A stretch of 64,000 nucleotides of DNA from Pectinophora gossypiella (taxonomy: Eukaryota; Arthropoda; Insecta; Lepidoptera; Gelechiidae). Under the pieces are notes generated by a model. The model was not told where the DNA came from, made no database searches, and was given only the letters and a program-made list of their open reading frames with translations. How positions within the stretch are numbered: position 1 is the first letter of the stretch; each line of letters opens with the position of its first letter. Location: NCBI RefSeq assembly GCF_024362695.1, contig NC_065417.1, forward strand, positions 8,921,001 through 8,985,000, read 5' to 3'. A program made the position numbers and the translations under genes. Below, piece by piece: positions 48,201 to 57,169 of the stretch.

Positions 48201-50310
48201 ACGAGAGAGCAAAATATCACGTATTGTTAGCATAAAACTATGCAACGGAAGAAAATAAGTCGATACTCTCCAAAACACTTTGCAGATACCTGTTTAGGTA
48301 CTTTCTGAACATAACGTGCTGATGTTTGTAACTACTTCAATTATCGAGCAGATTGCCGATTTGGGATTTGCCGGTTGGGAATACACCTGCCGACCAGCTC
48401 GTCGTACAAAGTATTTTATTACGGGACACTGTGACGGGATCACGGGACCCCAACAGACCGCAATAAACACCACTTATACTATACATCAAACCTTCGGTCT
48501 CCCTCTATTTATGCATTTTTCTTTGTTTATCCAGACCAAGGCTTCCGTTGTGTATTTTACGAGATCCTATGTCACCTGAGCCAACTGAATTATTTATAAA
48601 GATACGCCGGATTTGTGGTACAAATAGCTATCATAGTTTAGCATGTGAACTAGGGTAGTGGTTCGAGTAAAATATTCATATTACTTACTTTGTCTAGTAT
48701 AAAAATGATACAATGTAATTTTCTCTTTACGAGAGTTGATATACTGTTTATATTTTTTCGAGTCTGTATTGTGTTCGCTGCTTAGGGATTCCTAGCACAT
48801 CGCGGTCGCCGAGCCGGAGGCTAGAAACGAAAACTAAAAGGACTTGGCTGCAATTATTTTTCGATGAGCCGTGGATTTTATAGGACTTTGTTTTTTGTGT
48901 ATTTTGCGTAGTCCTCGAGAAACTTCGGCGCTATAGAACTATTACAATATTAACTGCCGATCGATTACTATCGGACGTGTTACTATCCAAAGGCCGGGTT
49001 CAAGGCCTTTGTTTCAAAGGACAATGGTAGCTCTATATTGATTATGCGGAATTTATTTAACGATCTAAGTCAGAGGCTATTATATAGATCTAAGGAGAAC
49101 TATTTCTGTTGTCTTTCTCTTGCTGTCAGAGGTCAATAGGTAAAGTTATATGTTTGATACATAAACTCACTGTTAGCTCCGTGATAGCCTGTTTGGAGAA
49201 CGTGAGATTTTCATTAGGTGACGGGTTCGAATCCGGCACGGGCTCTAGACGACTGGATTCGAGTTAATGAGTTTAAATTCATTTTCAGATTATAAGTAGA
49301 TAATTGATACGTGGTTTTCAGGATTTGAGCCCGGTTAATGGCAATAGGCTCGCCCTCTAAGTCTTAAACAGTGATGAGGAGTGGTTTACCATATACACAT
49401 AATATGACTGCCCCTTTGGGGGTAGACGTCATGCTATATTATGTTATGTTACAATTATTTAACCTCTTTCAATTTGTTATTTTATTTACCTTTCATTTTG
49501 TTTTCCCTAGGGCGGATGGATAGTGAAACTGGATATCGACACAGAGAATGGAGGCATGAAGTTAGATGAGAACTTTTTGGTGCATTTCGGCGATGAGCCT
49601 GATGGCCCCGTGCTGCCACATGAGATGAGGTAAGCGGCAAATACATATGTGTATTTAATAATTATAATAAGTTTATTGCAAAGAAAGAATTAATGAATAA
49701 GTAAGATGATCCGTGGTTTGTCCCGGTTACTACTTACTGGTAAGTAAGTAGTCGTTACATGAGCCAAGTCAGGGGCTTTTGGCGGCTCAATAGTAACCCT
49801 GACACCAGGATTGATGAGGTTGGTATTCCACCTCACAACCCACACGATAAGAACAACTTTGGGTATCTTTTACTTTTTCACGTCTTAACCGCGCTGTGTC
49901 AGACTTCTCTGATATGCAGTAAAACTCAAGAGTCAAGGAGTACATCATCGCTTTATAGAGGAACCACGTTAACGCCTTTTTGAAAAATTACATTCGAATT
50001 AATTATTGAAATGAATAAAATTAATTTTAAGAATGTTATTTTTCAAGAACGCGCTTACTCAGTGAAAGACCACGCGCGAAATCGCGGGTAAAAAGCTAGT
50101 AATATACTTTTTTTACCCGTGTACAGAATAGGTATATGCGTTAAATACTAGCCTAGAATGCCCACCTGCCACTGCTGGGAATAGACGTCTCTATAGATTG
50201 TTCAGGACAGTGAGAAGTAGAAACTCTCTAATATACTTAATCATTATTTTTGCAATTTCAGATACCCCGGTGGAGATTGCACTTCGGATATTTGGTTGGC
50301 TGAAGACTAA
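36259..50310 (+). CDS. SELENBP1: Selenium-binding protein 1 / methanethiol oxidase, complete 11-exon gene
   Basis: Cytosolic beta-propeller enzyme; the human family member oxidises methanethiol to formaldehyde, hydrogen sulfide and hydrogen peroxide. Exons: 36259-36268, 39918-40069, 42209-42394, 44194-44353, 44963-45071, 45682-45879, 46219-46316, 46737-46921, 47280-47429, 49511-49629, 50262-50310. All introns are GT-AG and all phases agree. The sum is 1416 nt, or 471 residues; human has 472. Family blocks seen in order: KGPGYASP near residue 5, DYLATIDVDPKSP (38-50), EIHHSGWNVCSSC (67-79), GYDFWYQP, LEIRFLHDP, AAQGFVGCA, SDILLSLDDKYLYF, WLHGDVRQYDISDP, QLSLDGKRLY and the C-terminal YPGGDCTSDIW. 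The start is supported by MSCCKGPGY matching the short Cys-rich N-terminus of the family. Oddity: the position of human Cys57, described as the selenium-binding cysteine, is Ser53 here, while the CSSC pair is kept. Identity is near certain; enzymatic activity is inferred. Confidence 0.96.
37210..37440 (-). mobile_element. LINE 3' end (GRPK family) in SELENBP1 intron 1
   Basis: aatttaagagtcacgctctt, gtcggtgtagcattctccat, tgttccatgtaagctcttct, cctctctttccttg. Inverse of the copy at 6310. Confidence 0.75.
37483..37640 (-). mobile_element. LINE 3' end (TTGAAAT-tailed) in intron 1
   Basis: ccaaattcaaatttaaaata, tctttattcggttggtaa, tttgaatcgtcatcctttta, acataacgaacgtcccatat; inverse of 29510. Confidence 0.75.
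39918..40069 (+). CDS. SELENBP1: SELENBP1 exon 2
   Basis: Acceptor gtttttgcag, donor gtttgt. It encodes residues 4-54, including GPGYASPMAAF, GPREQLLYVVC and DYLATIDVDPKSPTYSQ. The penultimate residue, Ser53, aligns with human Cys57. Intron 1 before it is about 3.6 kb. Confidence 0.95.
40556..40750 (+). repeat. SINE-A 3' part in intron 2
   Basis: gattgtccaaaaagtaagat, core ccgtgattcggaaggcaagt, then the tail to cctacacgatagaataag. Lacks the head. Confidence 0.85.
41325..41462 (-). repeat. SINE-A tail joined to a LINE 3' end, intron 2
   Basis: tcttcgtctatcgtgtgggc (SINE tail) breaks off at 41361 and continues as ttttcttcacgtgaccgta, gccgcagatggcattaaata and gctgagggctctcacccggt, the inverse of 21474. 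Confidence 0.75.
41785..41900 (-). repeat. CGGACCCTGTGA-family 3' end in intron 2
   Basis: catctccctagctttatccc, cacagggtccgcttatctaa, cctgaagatttgacaggtcc, cttgtctgaccttc. Confidence 0.7.
42209..42394 (+). CDS. SELENBP1: SELENBP1 exon 3
   Basis: Acceptor tttgcaaaag, donor gtaagg; 62 codons, phase 0 on both sides. It encodes EIHHSGWNVCSSC, LLILPSLHSCNIFAIDVG and DPRKPKLHK, all near-identical to family blocks. Confidence 0.96.
43411..43518 (-). repeat. LINE 3' end in intron 3
   Basis: ttttttgacgtgacgtattg, gccgcagatggcattaatta, gagcgctgagggctctcacc, aatttaagacaacaggcc. Same family as 21474. Confidence 0.8.
44194..44353 (+). CDS. SELENBP1: SELENBP1 exon 4
   Basis: Acceptor cattaccag, donor gtgaga, leaving phase 1. 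It encodes PHTAHCLATGEIMIS, GNGKGG-like ENGKGDFVLID and LKVTG. Confidence 0.95.
44963..45071 (+). CDS. SELENBP1: SELENBP1 exon 5
   Basis: Acceptor cattacag, donor gtgagt. It encodes FGYDFWYQPYHDVMVSTEW, a hallmark block of the family. Confidence 0.95.
45268..45362 (-). repeat. LINE 3' end (TTGAAAT-tailed) in intron 5
   Basis: aattcaaattctctgttcta, tctttattcagtaggtaaca, ctttgaatcgtcaattttta, cgaacgtctcatccgccc. Confidence 0.75.
45682..45879 (+). CDS. SELENBP1: SELENBP1 exon 6
   Basis: Acceptor attttttccag, donor gtaggc. It encodes GFHPDDV, LNVYKW, PLEIRFLHDP and AAQGFVGCAVEANVYR. Confidence 0.95.
46219..46316 (+). CDS. SELENBP1: SELENBP1 exon 7
   Basis: Acceptor ctttaactcag, donor gtaact. 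It encodes FYKTADGTWKTDKVIDVPAK and then VSKDGVQSEL, where mammals have the KKVKGW segment. Confidence 0.93.
46737..46921 (+). CDS. SELENBP1: SELENBP1 exon 8
   Basis: Acceptor tttttcccctag, donor gtaagt. It encodes SDILLSLDDKYLYF, WLHGDVRQYDISDP and KVQLGGQI. Confidence 0.96.
47280..47429 (+). CDS. SELENBP1: SELENBP1 exon 9
   Basis: Acceptor gtgacacag, donor gtaagt; exactly 50 codons. It encodes VVVKGKRLHGSPQMLQLSLD, GKRLYVSSSLYSPWDKQFY and KMATG. Confidence 0.96.
49175..49451 (+). mobile_element. SINE-F, full length, in intron 9
   Basis: Head gctccgtgatagcctgtttg (A box), GGGTTCGAATCC (B box), body ggatttgagcccggttaatg and ggcaataggctcgccctcta, tail ggggtagacgtcatgctata and ttatgttatgtta. 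A tRNA-derived SINE distinct from A-C. Confidence 0.85.
49511..49629 (+). CDS. SELENBP1: SELENBP1 exon 10
   Basis: Acceptor ttttccctag, donor gtaagc. It encodes GGWIVKLDIDTENGGMKLD, NFLVHFGDEPDGP and LPHEMR. Intron 9 before it is about 2.1 kb and holds a full-length SINE. Confidence 0.95.
49700..49854 (+). repeat. SINE-A 3' part in intron 10
   Basis: agtaagatgatccgtggttt joins directly to gtcccggttactacttactg, so the middle of the core is deleted; tail to aacccacacgataag. Confidence 0.85.
50040..50099 (+). mobile_element. Possible Helitron 3' terminus in intron 10
   Basis: A GC hairpin (ccacgcgcgaaatcgcggg) lies about 10 nt before CTAGT. Helitrons end in hairpin plus CTRR followed by T. The rest of an element was not identified. 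Confidence 0.45.
50262..50310 (+). CDS. SELENBP1: SELENBP1 exon 11 (last coding exon)
   Basis: Acceptor tttgcaatttcag. It encodes YPGGDCTSDIWLAED and a TAA stop (50308-50310). YPGGDCxSDIW is the C-terminal signature; LAED is a short extension beyond the human end. Confidence 0.95.
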
Positions 50311-50393
50311 AATATCGAACAGTGCTACAGTGCCAAAATATTTTTGTATCCGTAAGCATAATAACTACCTTTAAAATGTTTCATTTGTATTTT

Positions 50394-50399
50394 AATAAA
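50394..50399 (+). terminator. SELENBP1: SELENBP1 polyadenylation signal
   Basis: Canonical AATAAA 84 bases after the stop codon. Further AATAAA copies near 50450 could be alternatives. The LTR retrotransposon begins about 570 bases downstream in the same orientation. Confidence 0.65.
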
Positions 50400-50963
50400 T
50401 ATCAAGCAAAATACGAATCATTTTTGTACAAATATCGAATAAGGCGTATTAATAAATAAAAATAATAATGTCATATCAACTATGTTGTTTTACTTAATAA
50501 AATGATAGTATAATAAGTGATTTACTATTTAAATGAAATTTGAAAATAAATAGTTTTTTATTTCTATTCATGTTCAACCCGAAGATTTGTCCACCTCGAT
50601 ATGGATTATAGGCGTGTGTTATATAAGCACCCTTTGTTTGTTATCTTTACATTACATACTTGTTTTCCCGGACATGCGTATTTGTTTTTTTAAGACGTTA
50701 CTTTTAGAATAGAGAATACCGCACTTTATTACAAAAATAAAGGAAGTAGACTATGTCCTAAATAATTCGGTATTTAAGGGAAAAAAAAGTTACGCTCATA
50801 AAATTCTAAAACTATTTCGAGATTCGTCGTAATTAGCTATATTTCTCTATTTTTAGATCTCAAATCAGTCGGATGGTGTTTATTTTAGCAATAATCGTGC
50901 ATTTATTTGACCTCTAAAGGTAGTCTGTTTGTCGTTAACAAATGTTGTTGAAATAATAAATAC

Positions 50964-51275
50964 TGTAGTGTTTACATAAGTACATAAACACATCTTATTG
51001 TAATACACGTAGGTATAATTAAATATATAAATAAATATGTAATTATTATTAGTAACACCCAGTGTCCCACTGCAGGCATATGTAATATATTATAAAATAC
51101 TTGAATCGATATAATCGATTCACATATATATTCTGTCGTCTCGGGCAATGCACTACGCGGTGGCCACAATTAAAAAGTAAACTGTACGGGTATGTACGGG
51201 GGTGGAGTGAAGACGTAGTGTGTGGCAACGAGCCGATATTTATTTATATAATTATATTGAGACGAATACACTACA
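50964..51275 (+). repeat. 5' LTR
   Basis: 312 bp, TGTAGTG...CACTACA with inverted 7-bp ends. Identical to the copy at 55674 on reading. It includes an internal TTGAATCGATATAATCGATT palindrome around 51102-51120. Confidence 0.95.
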
Positions 51276-51280
51276 TATTT

Positions 51281-51292
51281 TGGCGACGAGGA
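51281..51292 (+). other. Primer-binding site, tRNA-Ser(GCT) type
   Basis: TGGCGACGAGGA is complementary to the 3' end (TCCTCGTCGCCA) of insect tRNA-Ser(GCT) as I know it. It starts 5 nt after the LTR, a usual spacing. Serine priming is typical of mag-like Ty3 elements. Confidence 0.75.
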
Positions 51293-51924
51293 GGTGAGTA
51301 TCTGTTTTGTTTAAAAGGAAAGGGCAAACATTAAGAACTGCAACTGTAGGTATGTATTAGAAAATTGTTCAGCGGCGGGATGTTTGAACGCGAGCAGGAA
51401 CGGACAGACTATCATCCTTCTGATAAGTAAAAAGTCCAGAAGAATCAATTATGATGTGATTAAATAGTTTTCTTATCATTTGTAGTAATGTAAATAAATA
51501 ATCCTCATAAGGATTATCGCGAAGGAATATCGTGAAAACCCGCCAAGTTATTATTTTTAATTTATTGGTAACTAGTGTTGTCAATGCGATATTCAAATAA
51601 TCGAAAAAATATTTTTTTGGCCTGGTTTCAGAGTCGATGGCTAAATATTTAAATTATTTGATGAAGTTATTTTTAAACATTTTTAGTTGTTTTTTTTTTA
51701 AATTGTTAAATGGCTGTGACTTTATTATACGAACGTTTTAAATTTAATTTATTATTAAATCCTTTTAAAACTAGATACTTACCTTAAAAAAAAGGATTGT
51801 TTTTTTTATTAGTTGGCATTTAAATATAATAGAATAGAAATAGTTTATTGTTTTTTTTATATATTTTGTCGTTTACAATTAACAAAATATATAAAAGAAA
51901 TTCTGCAAAACAAATTGTGATCTA

Positions 51925-52551
51925 ATGGTGGTCTTTGACCATGCCTTAAATGGCGACTTGGTGGTCTTTGACCATGCCTTAAATGGCGATATGGTGGTCT
52001 TTGACCATGCCTTAAATGGCGACTTGGTGGTCTTTGACCATGCCTTAAATGGCGACTTGGTGGTCTTTGACCATGCCTTAAATGGCGATATGGTGGTCTT
52101 TGACCATGCCTTAAATGGCGACTTGGTGGTCTTTGACCATGCCTTAAATGGCGATATGGTGGTCTTTGACCATGCCTTAAATGGCGACTTGGTGGTCTTT
52201 GACCATGCCTTAAATGGCGATATGGTGGTCTTTGACCATGCCTTAAATGGCGATATGGTGGTCTTTGACCATGCCTTAAATGGCGATATGGTGGTCTTTG
52301 ACCATGCCTTAAATGGCGACTTGGTGGTGTTTGGCCATGCCTTAAATGGCGATACGGTGGTCTTTGACCATGCCTTAAATGGCGATTTGGTGGTCTTTGG
52401 CCATGCCTTAAATGGCGACTCGATAGTTTTGGATCATGCCTTAAATGGCAATATGGTGGTGATCGACCATGCCTTACATAACGAAATCAGTTGTCGTTGG
52501 TCGTGCGAGTTGGGTGGTCCATTTCAATGGTCCATGCATCCAAATGAATAG
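51925..52551 (+). CDS. Repetitive ORF of 208 residues (doubtful protein)
   Basis: ATG at 51925 in weak context (tctaATGG), 17 eleven-residue repeats, then a non-repeat tail ISCRWSCELGGPFQWSMHPN before the stop. There is no signal peptide or membrane segment. The unit has one Asp-His pair, so a secreted or structural repeat protein is conceivable. I know of no family with this repeat. Both synonymous (GAC/GAT) and non-synonymous changes occur between units. It is most likely a by-product of the minisatellite. Confidence 0.2.
   Translation: MVVFDHALNGDLVVFDHALNGDMVVFDHALNGDLVVFDHALNGDLVVFDHALNGDMVVFDHALNGDLVVFDHALNGDMVVFDHALNGDLVVFDHALNGDMVVFDHALNGDMVVFDHALNGDMVVFDHALNGDLVVFGHALNGDTVVFDHALNGDLVVFGHALNGDSIVLDHALNGNMVVIDHALHNEISCRWSCELGGPFQWSMHPNE
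51928..52488 (+). repeat. 17-copy 33-bp minisatellite encoding VVFDHALNGD[L/M]
   Basis: Tandem units of GTGGTCTTTGACCATGCC plus TTAAATGGCGAC and TTG or ATG. Because 33 is divisible by three, the + frame from the ATG at 51925 stays open for 208 residues to 52551. Units end in Leu or Met in the order L M L L M L M L M M M L T L S M. The first 12 units are almost uniform; units 13-17 accumulate changes (D to G, V to I, F to L, then VVIDHALHNE). This is the pattern of an array expanding at its 5' side. At least two antisense frames are open as well, so openness alone does not show coding. It lies inside the LTR element between primer site and gag traces. Confidence 0.95.
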
Positions 52552-52823
52552 AACAGAACAAAAAATTACTACAAGGGGGCGACACGCCTAGGAGCAGGAC
52601 ATTGATGTCACTTGGAGTTTTTACAAAATAGTAATAAAAGGGCATAAAAGGATGTTCATTGAAATAACAGGGTCTAAATCAGCATAGGTCGCGGCGTGAA
52701 CCACGACCCTGGTATTATGTGGACGCTGCTGAGTGAGGCATGAATACTGTGTGCGATTTCAAGAGAAATGATTGCTTACAGCATGGAAATCTAAACGATA
52801 GAAAAAAAATACACTGTGACATG

Positions 52824-53040
52824 GTCCTGTGGTACAACGTGTAGCTTCTCAATCGGGGAGCGAAGGTCTGACCCTCGGTGCCGGACTTGCACTAGTGGGT
52901 AATTGGTTTGTCTTGAGTGTGGTTTTCGCTGGTACGGTTAGCTCGACCGTTGTGTGCGGCGGTATGGCTCACTTATCACGTTGGTCTGACTGAGGGCTTG
53001 GTGAGGTGTGTATGCTTGGTTCGTCTTGCGATGGGTGTGT
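52824..53040 (+). repeat. Probable tRNA-derived SINE inside the LTR element
   Basis: tcctgtggtacaacgtgtag resembles a polymerase III A box, and GGTCTGACCCTCGG about 40 nt later resembles a B box. GC content is higher than in the surrounding interior. I recall similar SINE heads in moths, but did not find a second copy here. Confidence 0.4.
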
Positions 53041-53155
53041 CTTTGACTGCTCCGGTTGAGATGTGGTCGTGAGCTTATGTTATAAAAATATATATATTGT
53101 AAAGGTGAAGGTGATGGTTGTTTGGTGATTGGTTTGTTGCTGTTAGATAATAGCG

Positions 53156-53780
53156 ATGGAAGAAGGATTTGAATATTTTATTGAAGCAGCTGGCGTTGAT
53201 ACAACAGTTAAAAAGAGACATTGCTTGTTGCATTTTAGAGGACATGAACTACAATATATATTCTATAATATTCCGGGAGCTTATGTCGCTGCTTACGGGG
53301 AAGACGTTTTGAATATTTCTATAAAACGGTGGATGAATATTTTGCTCTAAAGCAAAGTCTACGAAGTTCATAATATTTTAAGACTCCTCGCAAACGGGAA
53401 TCATAAGGTAGCAAGAGTGTATTCACAAACATGGAAAAAAAAGTGCTTCAGATGAGTTATGGAAGAAAACCTTAGGTGAGGAAATAAGTTAACACAAGGT
53501 TGTACTTGCAGCGAATACGAAAAATAAATAAATTTGAAAGCTGTTGAACGACAGATAGTAGATTTCAAAAATACAGACACAGGGTGTCAATAAGACATTT
53601 AACTTCAAATAAAGCACAGTCAAATCTGACAATAATTGGAAACAAGAGTGTGAAATATGTGGAAGCAAGAGACATATTGCTCGAGACAACACGTCCCGCG
53701 ACAGGAACAATCTGCTTAAAATGTGGGATACTTACTTGGACACTTCCGCAACTAATGTAAGACGAGACCAACACGAAAAA
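53156..53780 (+). pseudogene. Decayed gag of the LTR element
   Basis: A 64-codon ORF opens with EGFEYFIEAAGV and LLHFRGHELQYIFYNIPGAY. This matches the gag start pattern of mag/Ty3 elements (AAG..., LL...GxELQxIF). A second frame continues with VDEYFALKQS before a stop. At 53649 CEICGSKRHIARDN is a CCHC-type knuckle. Next come CLKCG in one frame and GHFRN-stop-CKT in another, i.e. a second knuckle broken by a frameshift and a stop. Nothing after about 53800 looks like protease, reverse transcriptase or integrase. Confidence 0.7.
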
Positions 53781-53799
53781 TAGGAAAATTGACGCAGAT

Positions 53800-55660
53800 G
53801 AAGAATCTAAAAAGAGGGAAAATTTGAGAAACAAGTAATAATGAAGGAACATACATACATACATAAACTCACGCCCGTAATCCCTAATGGGGTGGGCAGA
53901 GCCACAAGTAATCAAGACAACTTGCAGCCACTGTTGATACGATGTCGTAAGCTGGATATGATGAACCTTATGGTGATAAGGAACATCCAACATGAAGTCT
54001 AGTTGCAAACAAATTGATAATAATAAACTATTTATTTAAGGCTAGAAAGATCCATATAATAAATACCTTAACCATGAGACACGAGGCCTCGAATAAAAGC
54101 TCTTCAATGAAGCTTGATTTGTTATTTGAACCCTCTCTAACTAAATATAATAAACTATTGTAAACTCGTAAAACTTGGACCTTCCTAACAGCTCTTGAAA
54201 GATGGTGGATGAGAGGTTCTGATAGGGTGGATATGGCTTGAGGTGCACCTACCCCATATGGGTTGATGATTAAATATCCTGAGGTCGGTAAACGGACAAA
54301 CATAAATATGCACTTGTACAGTTAACTGGAACAGAACTCGCATGCCGATAGCTTTGGCATATCAACAAATGATCCAAAACAACGGGAGGTGTTAACGAAG
54401 TGACGGGGAAACACCAAATTCGAAGGGTATGGAAATTTTGAAAGTGTGTTATCAGCGAGACATCTAGCCAGGACATCAAGTTGGTGCCATTAATCAGAAA
54501 GGTTGATATCGTTACAACCTAAGTATGAAATATAAAAAAAAAATACTTTAAAAAAGAACAGAAAACTTGTGGTGCTATTGGGAAAGAAAAATATTCGGCC
54601 TGAAAAGTGAAATTTCTTGGACATGAGCTCTTTGAAGAAGAAAAAAAAACTTTAGAAGAATACACAATACAATATAAATCTTTTTATTGCACTTAAAACA
54701 AACATATTAAACAAATATAAATAACAAATGTACCTATGTTTTCTATCAAAGATTCTCTACTACTCAAAGCAGAAAATTGATGAAATGAATTGATGATTGA
54801 ATTTATCGATTTCATGCCATAATACGTAAGAGAGTGGTCTCTCTCTCTCTGTATTTAATTTAATTTGTTTATAGTTTTTTTAATTTCTTATTGTAAATTA
54901 AAGCTTAATTTTGACAATGTTTTTTTTTGGTAAATATGTCGAAATATGGACCCTGTGATGTCTGAATTAAAGAACATATTATTATTAAAGCGACTGTAGA
55001 AAAGCAAAGTTTCTTAATGTTGGTATTGGCAAATGGATAAGTACCAACCCAATTTAACAACAATAACGGAACCTTTAAAGGCAATACCGCGACAAAAATC
55101 TGGAAGGAACAAAAATATCATAGAAAGAAGGCACTAATTGGGAGAAACTTAATTGAAAAGCGTCCCTAAATTATTATTTAACTATTTATAACACACCGAA
55201 CACCGTTACCGACAAAACACCTGCAGAGATAAAAAATGTGACGCGTAATAACCCCAAAGACCTGAAAAAAAAAAAAAAAACAACAAAGAACATAAAGAGA
55301 AAGAGAAAGACTATGCCGACAAAAGACGACATGCGATGATGCGACACAAAACCAAAATAGGTAGATATCGAAGATAGGAGTTGCTTGAATTAGGTACGAG
55401 CCAATTATCCTGCTGAAAAATGGAAACCTTGAACTACTGAACAATGAAACAGGGCAGCAAATAAAATGTTACATTGTCCAGTTCAAGAAAGTTTAAGGGC
55501 AGTGGCAAGTAATGGACAAGATGCTAAAAAATGTTATTTCATAATTAAACTTCTAACGATTTAGTTAAAAGATTTATTGAGGAGACTTTTATTATATTAT
55601 GGCTAGATATTAATACAAACTAGGAATGAATAAAATTTGATTAAAATAAAGGTTTGTCAA
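53800..55660. other. Unassigned 3' interior of the LTR element
   Basis: About 1.9 kb where pol would be expected. Only short ORFs, stop-rich on all strands; no polymerase or integrase motif is visible. It holds poly-A runs (around 54532 and 55267), CT repeats (54838-54850) and the SINE tail noted separately. Confidence 0.6.
53855..53985 (-). repeat. SINE 3' fragment inside the LTR element
   Basis: acatacataaactcacgcc and ggggtgggcagagcc match the tail seen near 11225, 30725, 32830 and 56740. This shows that the interior of the LTR element has taken up host repeats. Confidence 0.65.
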
Positions 55661-55673
55661 AACAAGGAAGGGA
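55661..55673 (+). other. Polypurine tract
   Basis: AACAAGGAAGGGA directly abuts the 3' LTR, where plus-strand priming is expected. Confidence 0.75.
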
Positions 55674-55985
55674 TGTAGTGTTTACATAAGTACATAAACA
55701 CATCTTATTGTAATACACGTAGGTATAATTAAATATATAAATAAATATGTAATTATTATTAGTAACACCCAGTGTCCCACTGCAGGCATATGTAATATAT
55801 TATAAAATACTTGAATCGATATAATCGATTCACATATATATTCTGTCGTCTCGGGCAATGCACTACGCGGTGGCCACAATTAAAAAGTAAACTGTACGGG
55901 TATGTACGGGGGTGGAGTGAAGACGTAGTGTGTGGCAACGAGCCGATATTTATTTATATAATTATATTGAGACGAATACACTACA
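55674..55985 (+). repeat. 3' LTR
   Basis: 312 bp, offset exactly 4710 bases from the 5' LTR. Followed directly by the target duplication AATAC. Confidence 0.95.
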
Positions 55986-56739
55986 AATACAATTTAATAT
56001 AATCTATGGTCATCACTAGAGTAAGGTGTCCTACGAGTGTGCGCTGAATACTTAAATCACAGATTATATAATACTAACGTAAACATATGAAACGTAAAGC
56101 TTAAACTTAATGAAATAACTTCAATAATAATGAGGATAACTAACTAACCCACACAATTTTTATTAGAAGTACTAAAACTTAATTTAAAAAATGCAATGAA
56201 TAACAAAGAGCAAAGGTATAAACGTCATTCAGCCTACTTTAGGACATTTTTTTTTAAATTGTAAAAAAATAACAATTGCCTAAAAAGCAAAAATATTCAA
56301 ATTAGTTTTGTTTCGTTTCATCTAAGAATATAAAATAAACACCTTCAAAAATACCCTACATACCCAACGGGCTTGCCCTCGAGACTAGTTGGAAAGTTCA
56401 ACTTTCATATTCAATTAGAAGTAAAATTCGGATAGGACAAACTAAGACAGAGTAGCGGTCAAATAACAAACTTTTATATTCAATTATTATACGAATCGCG
56501 TTGAAATGTCGTACAAATTCGTTTTCGCCGACGAATTTTGCATTTAAATGGCAAAAGTATTTAATTTGAAGATTTGATTTTACAAAATGTAAAATAAAAT
56601 ACTTCCCAGTAATCTACAAATCGTCTGTCATTAGGATGTGCAAATTATGATGGTAATAGCTTTTAAAAAAACATTTATGGAATAAATAATTGTATTATTT
56701 TGTTGTAGGCAACAAAATACGGTAACAATGGGGTAAATA

Positions 56740-56800
56740 CATACATATATAAGATCACGCCTATATTTCCGGTTAGGGTAGACAGAGTTACTAACTACGT
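56740..56800 (-). repeat. SINE tail fragment
   Basis: tacatacatatataagatca, cgcctatatttccggttagg, gtagacagagtta. Confidence 0.55.
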
Positions 56801-57169
56801 TTCCACTACGACTCCAACTGGGTAAATGGCCAGAACGATTATTATACTTTTTTACCAATTTACCAAATACCTGTTGTCCTTTCCCCACCAAACCGACCAC
56901 AAAGGCGCCGTTATCGGATTGGGTGTGAAGAATAAATTTCCACCTTCTGGAGCAAACAATAATGTAAACTTCGATACCACACGTCTCCTTTACGGGGCGC
57001 CATAAAATAAATAACGTGCTTTATCTAACGGGCCCCAGTGAGCAGTTGGGGCCTTTATACGGACTTATTTATGCTAGCGCGTACTAGTTGCAGTTTCTGA
57101 TCAAAAACGGTCAACAAAATATTATACAACGCAGCAGAAATAAAGAGTCCTTTGTATTTAATCATCATC

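Larger units (their letters stand above)
50964..55985 (+). mobile_element. Complete LTR retrotransposon (Ty3/mag-like), coding-defective
   Basis: Two 312-bp direct repeats (50964-51275 and 55674-55985), identical on line-by-line reading, begin TGTAGTG and end CACTACA. They are flanked by the 5-bp duplication AATAC (50959-50963 and 55986-55990). A primer-binding site follows the left LTR after a TATTT spacer, and a purine tract precedes the right LTR. The 4.4-kb interior has no intact gag or pol. It shows a 33-bp tandem array, SINE-like inserts and a decayed gag with broken CCHC knuckles. Identical LTRs imply recent insertion, so this copy was probably mobilised by proteins from a relative. 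The clade is inferred from the primer-site type and the gag pattern. Confidence 0.93.

Noticed and set aside
50972..51169. Identical 65-codon ORFs in the LTRs (also at 55682)
   Set aside because: They exist twice because the LTR is duplicated; antisense to the element, no motif.
51928..52488. CRISPR array
   Set aside because: Units are contiguous without spacers and lie in a eukaryotic retrotransposon; it is a minisatellite.
53565..54008. 147-codon minus ORF in the LTR element
   Set aside because: Antisense to the gag knuckles and to a SINE tail; no domain visible.
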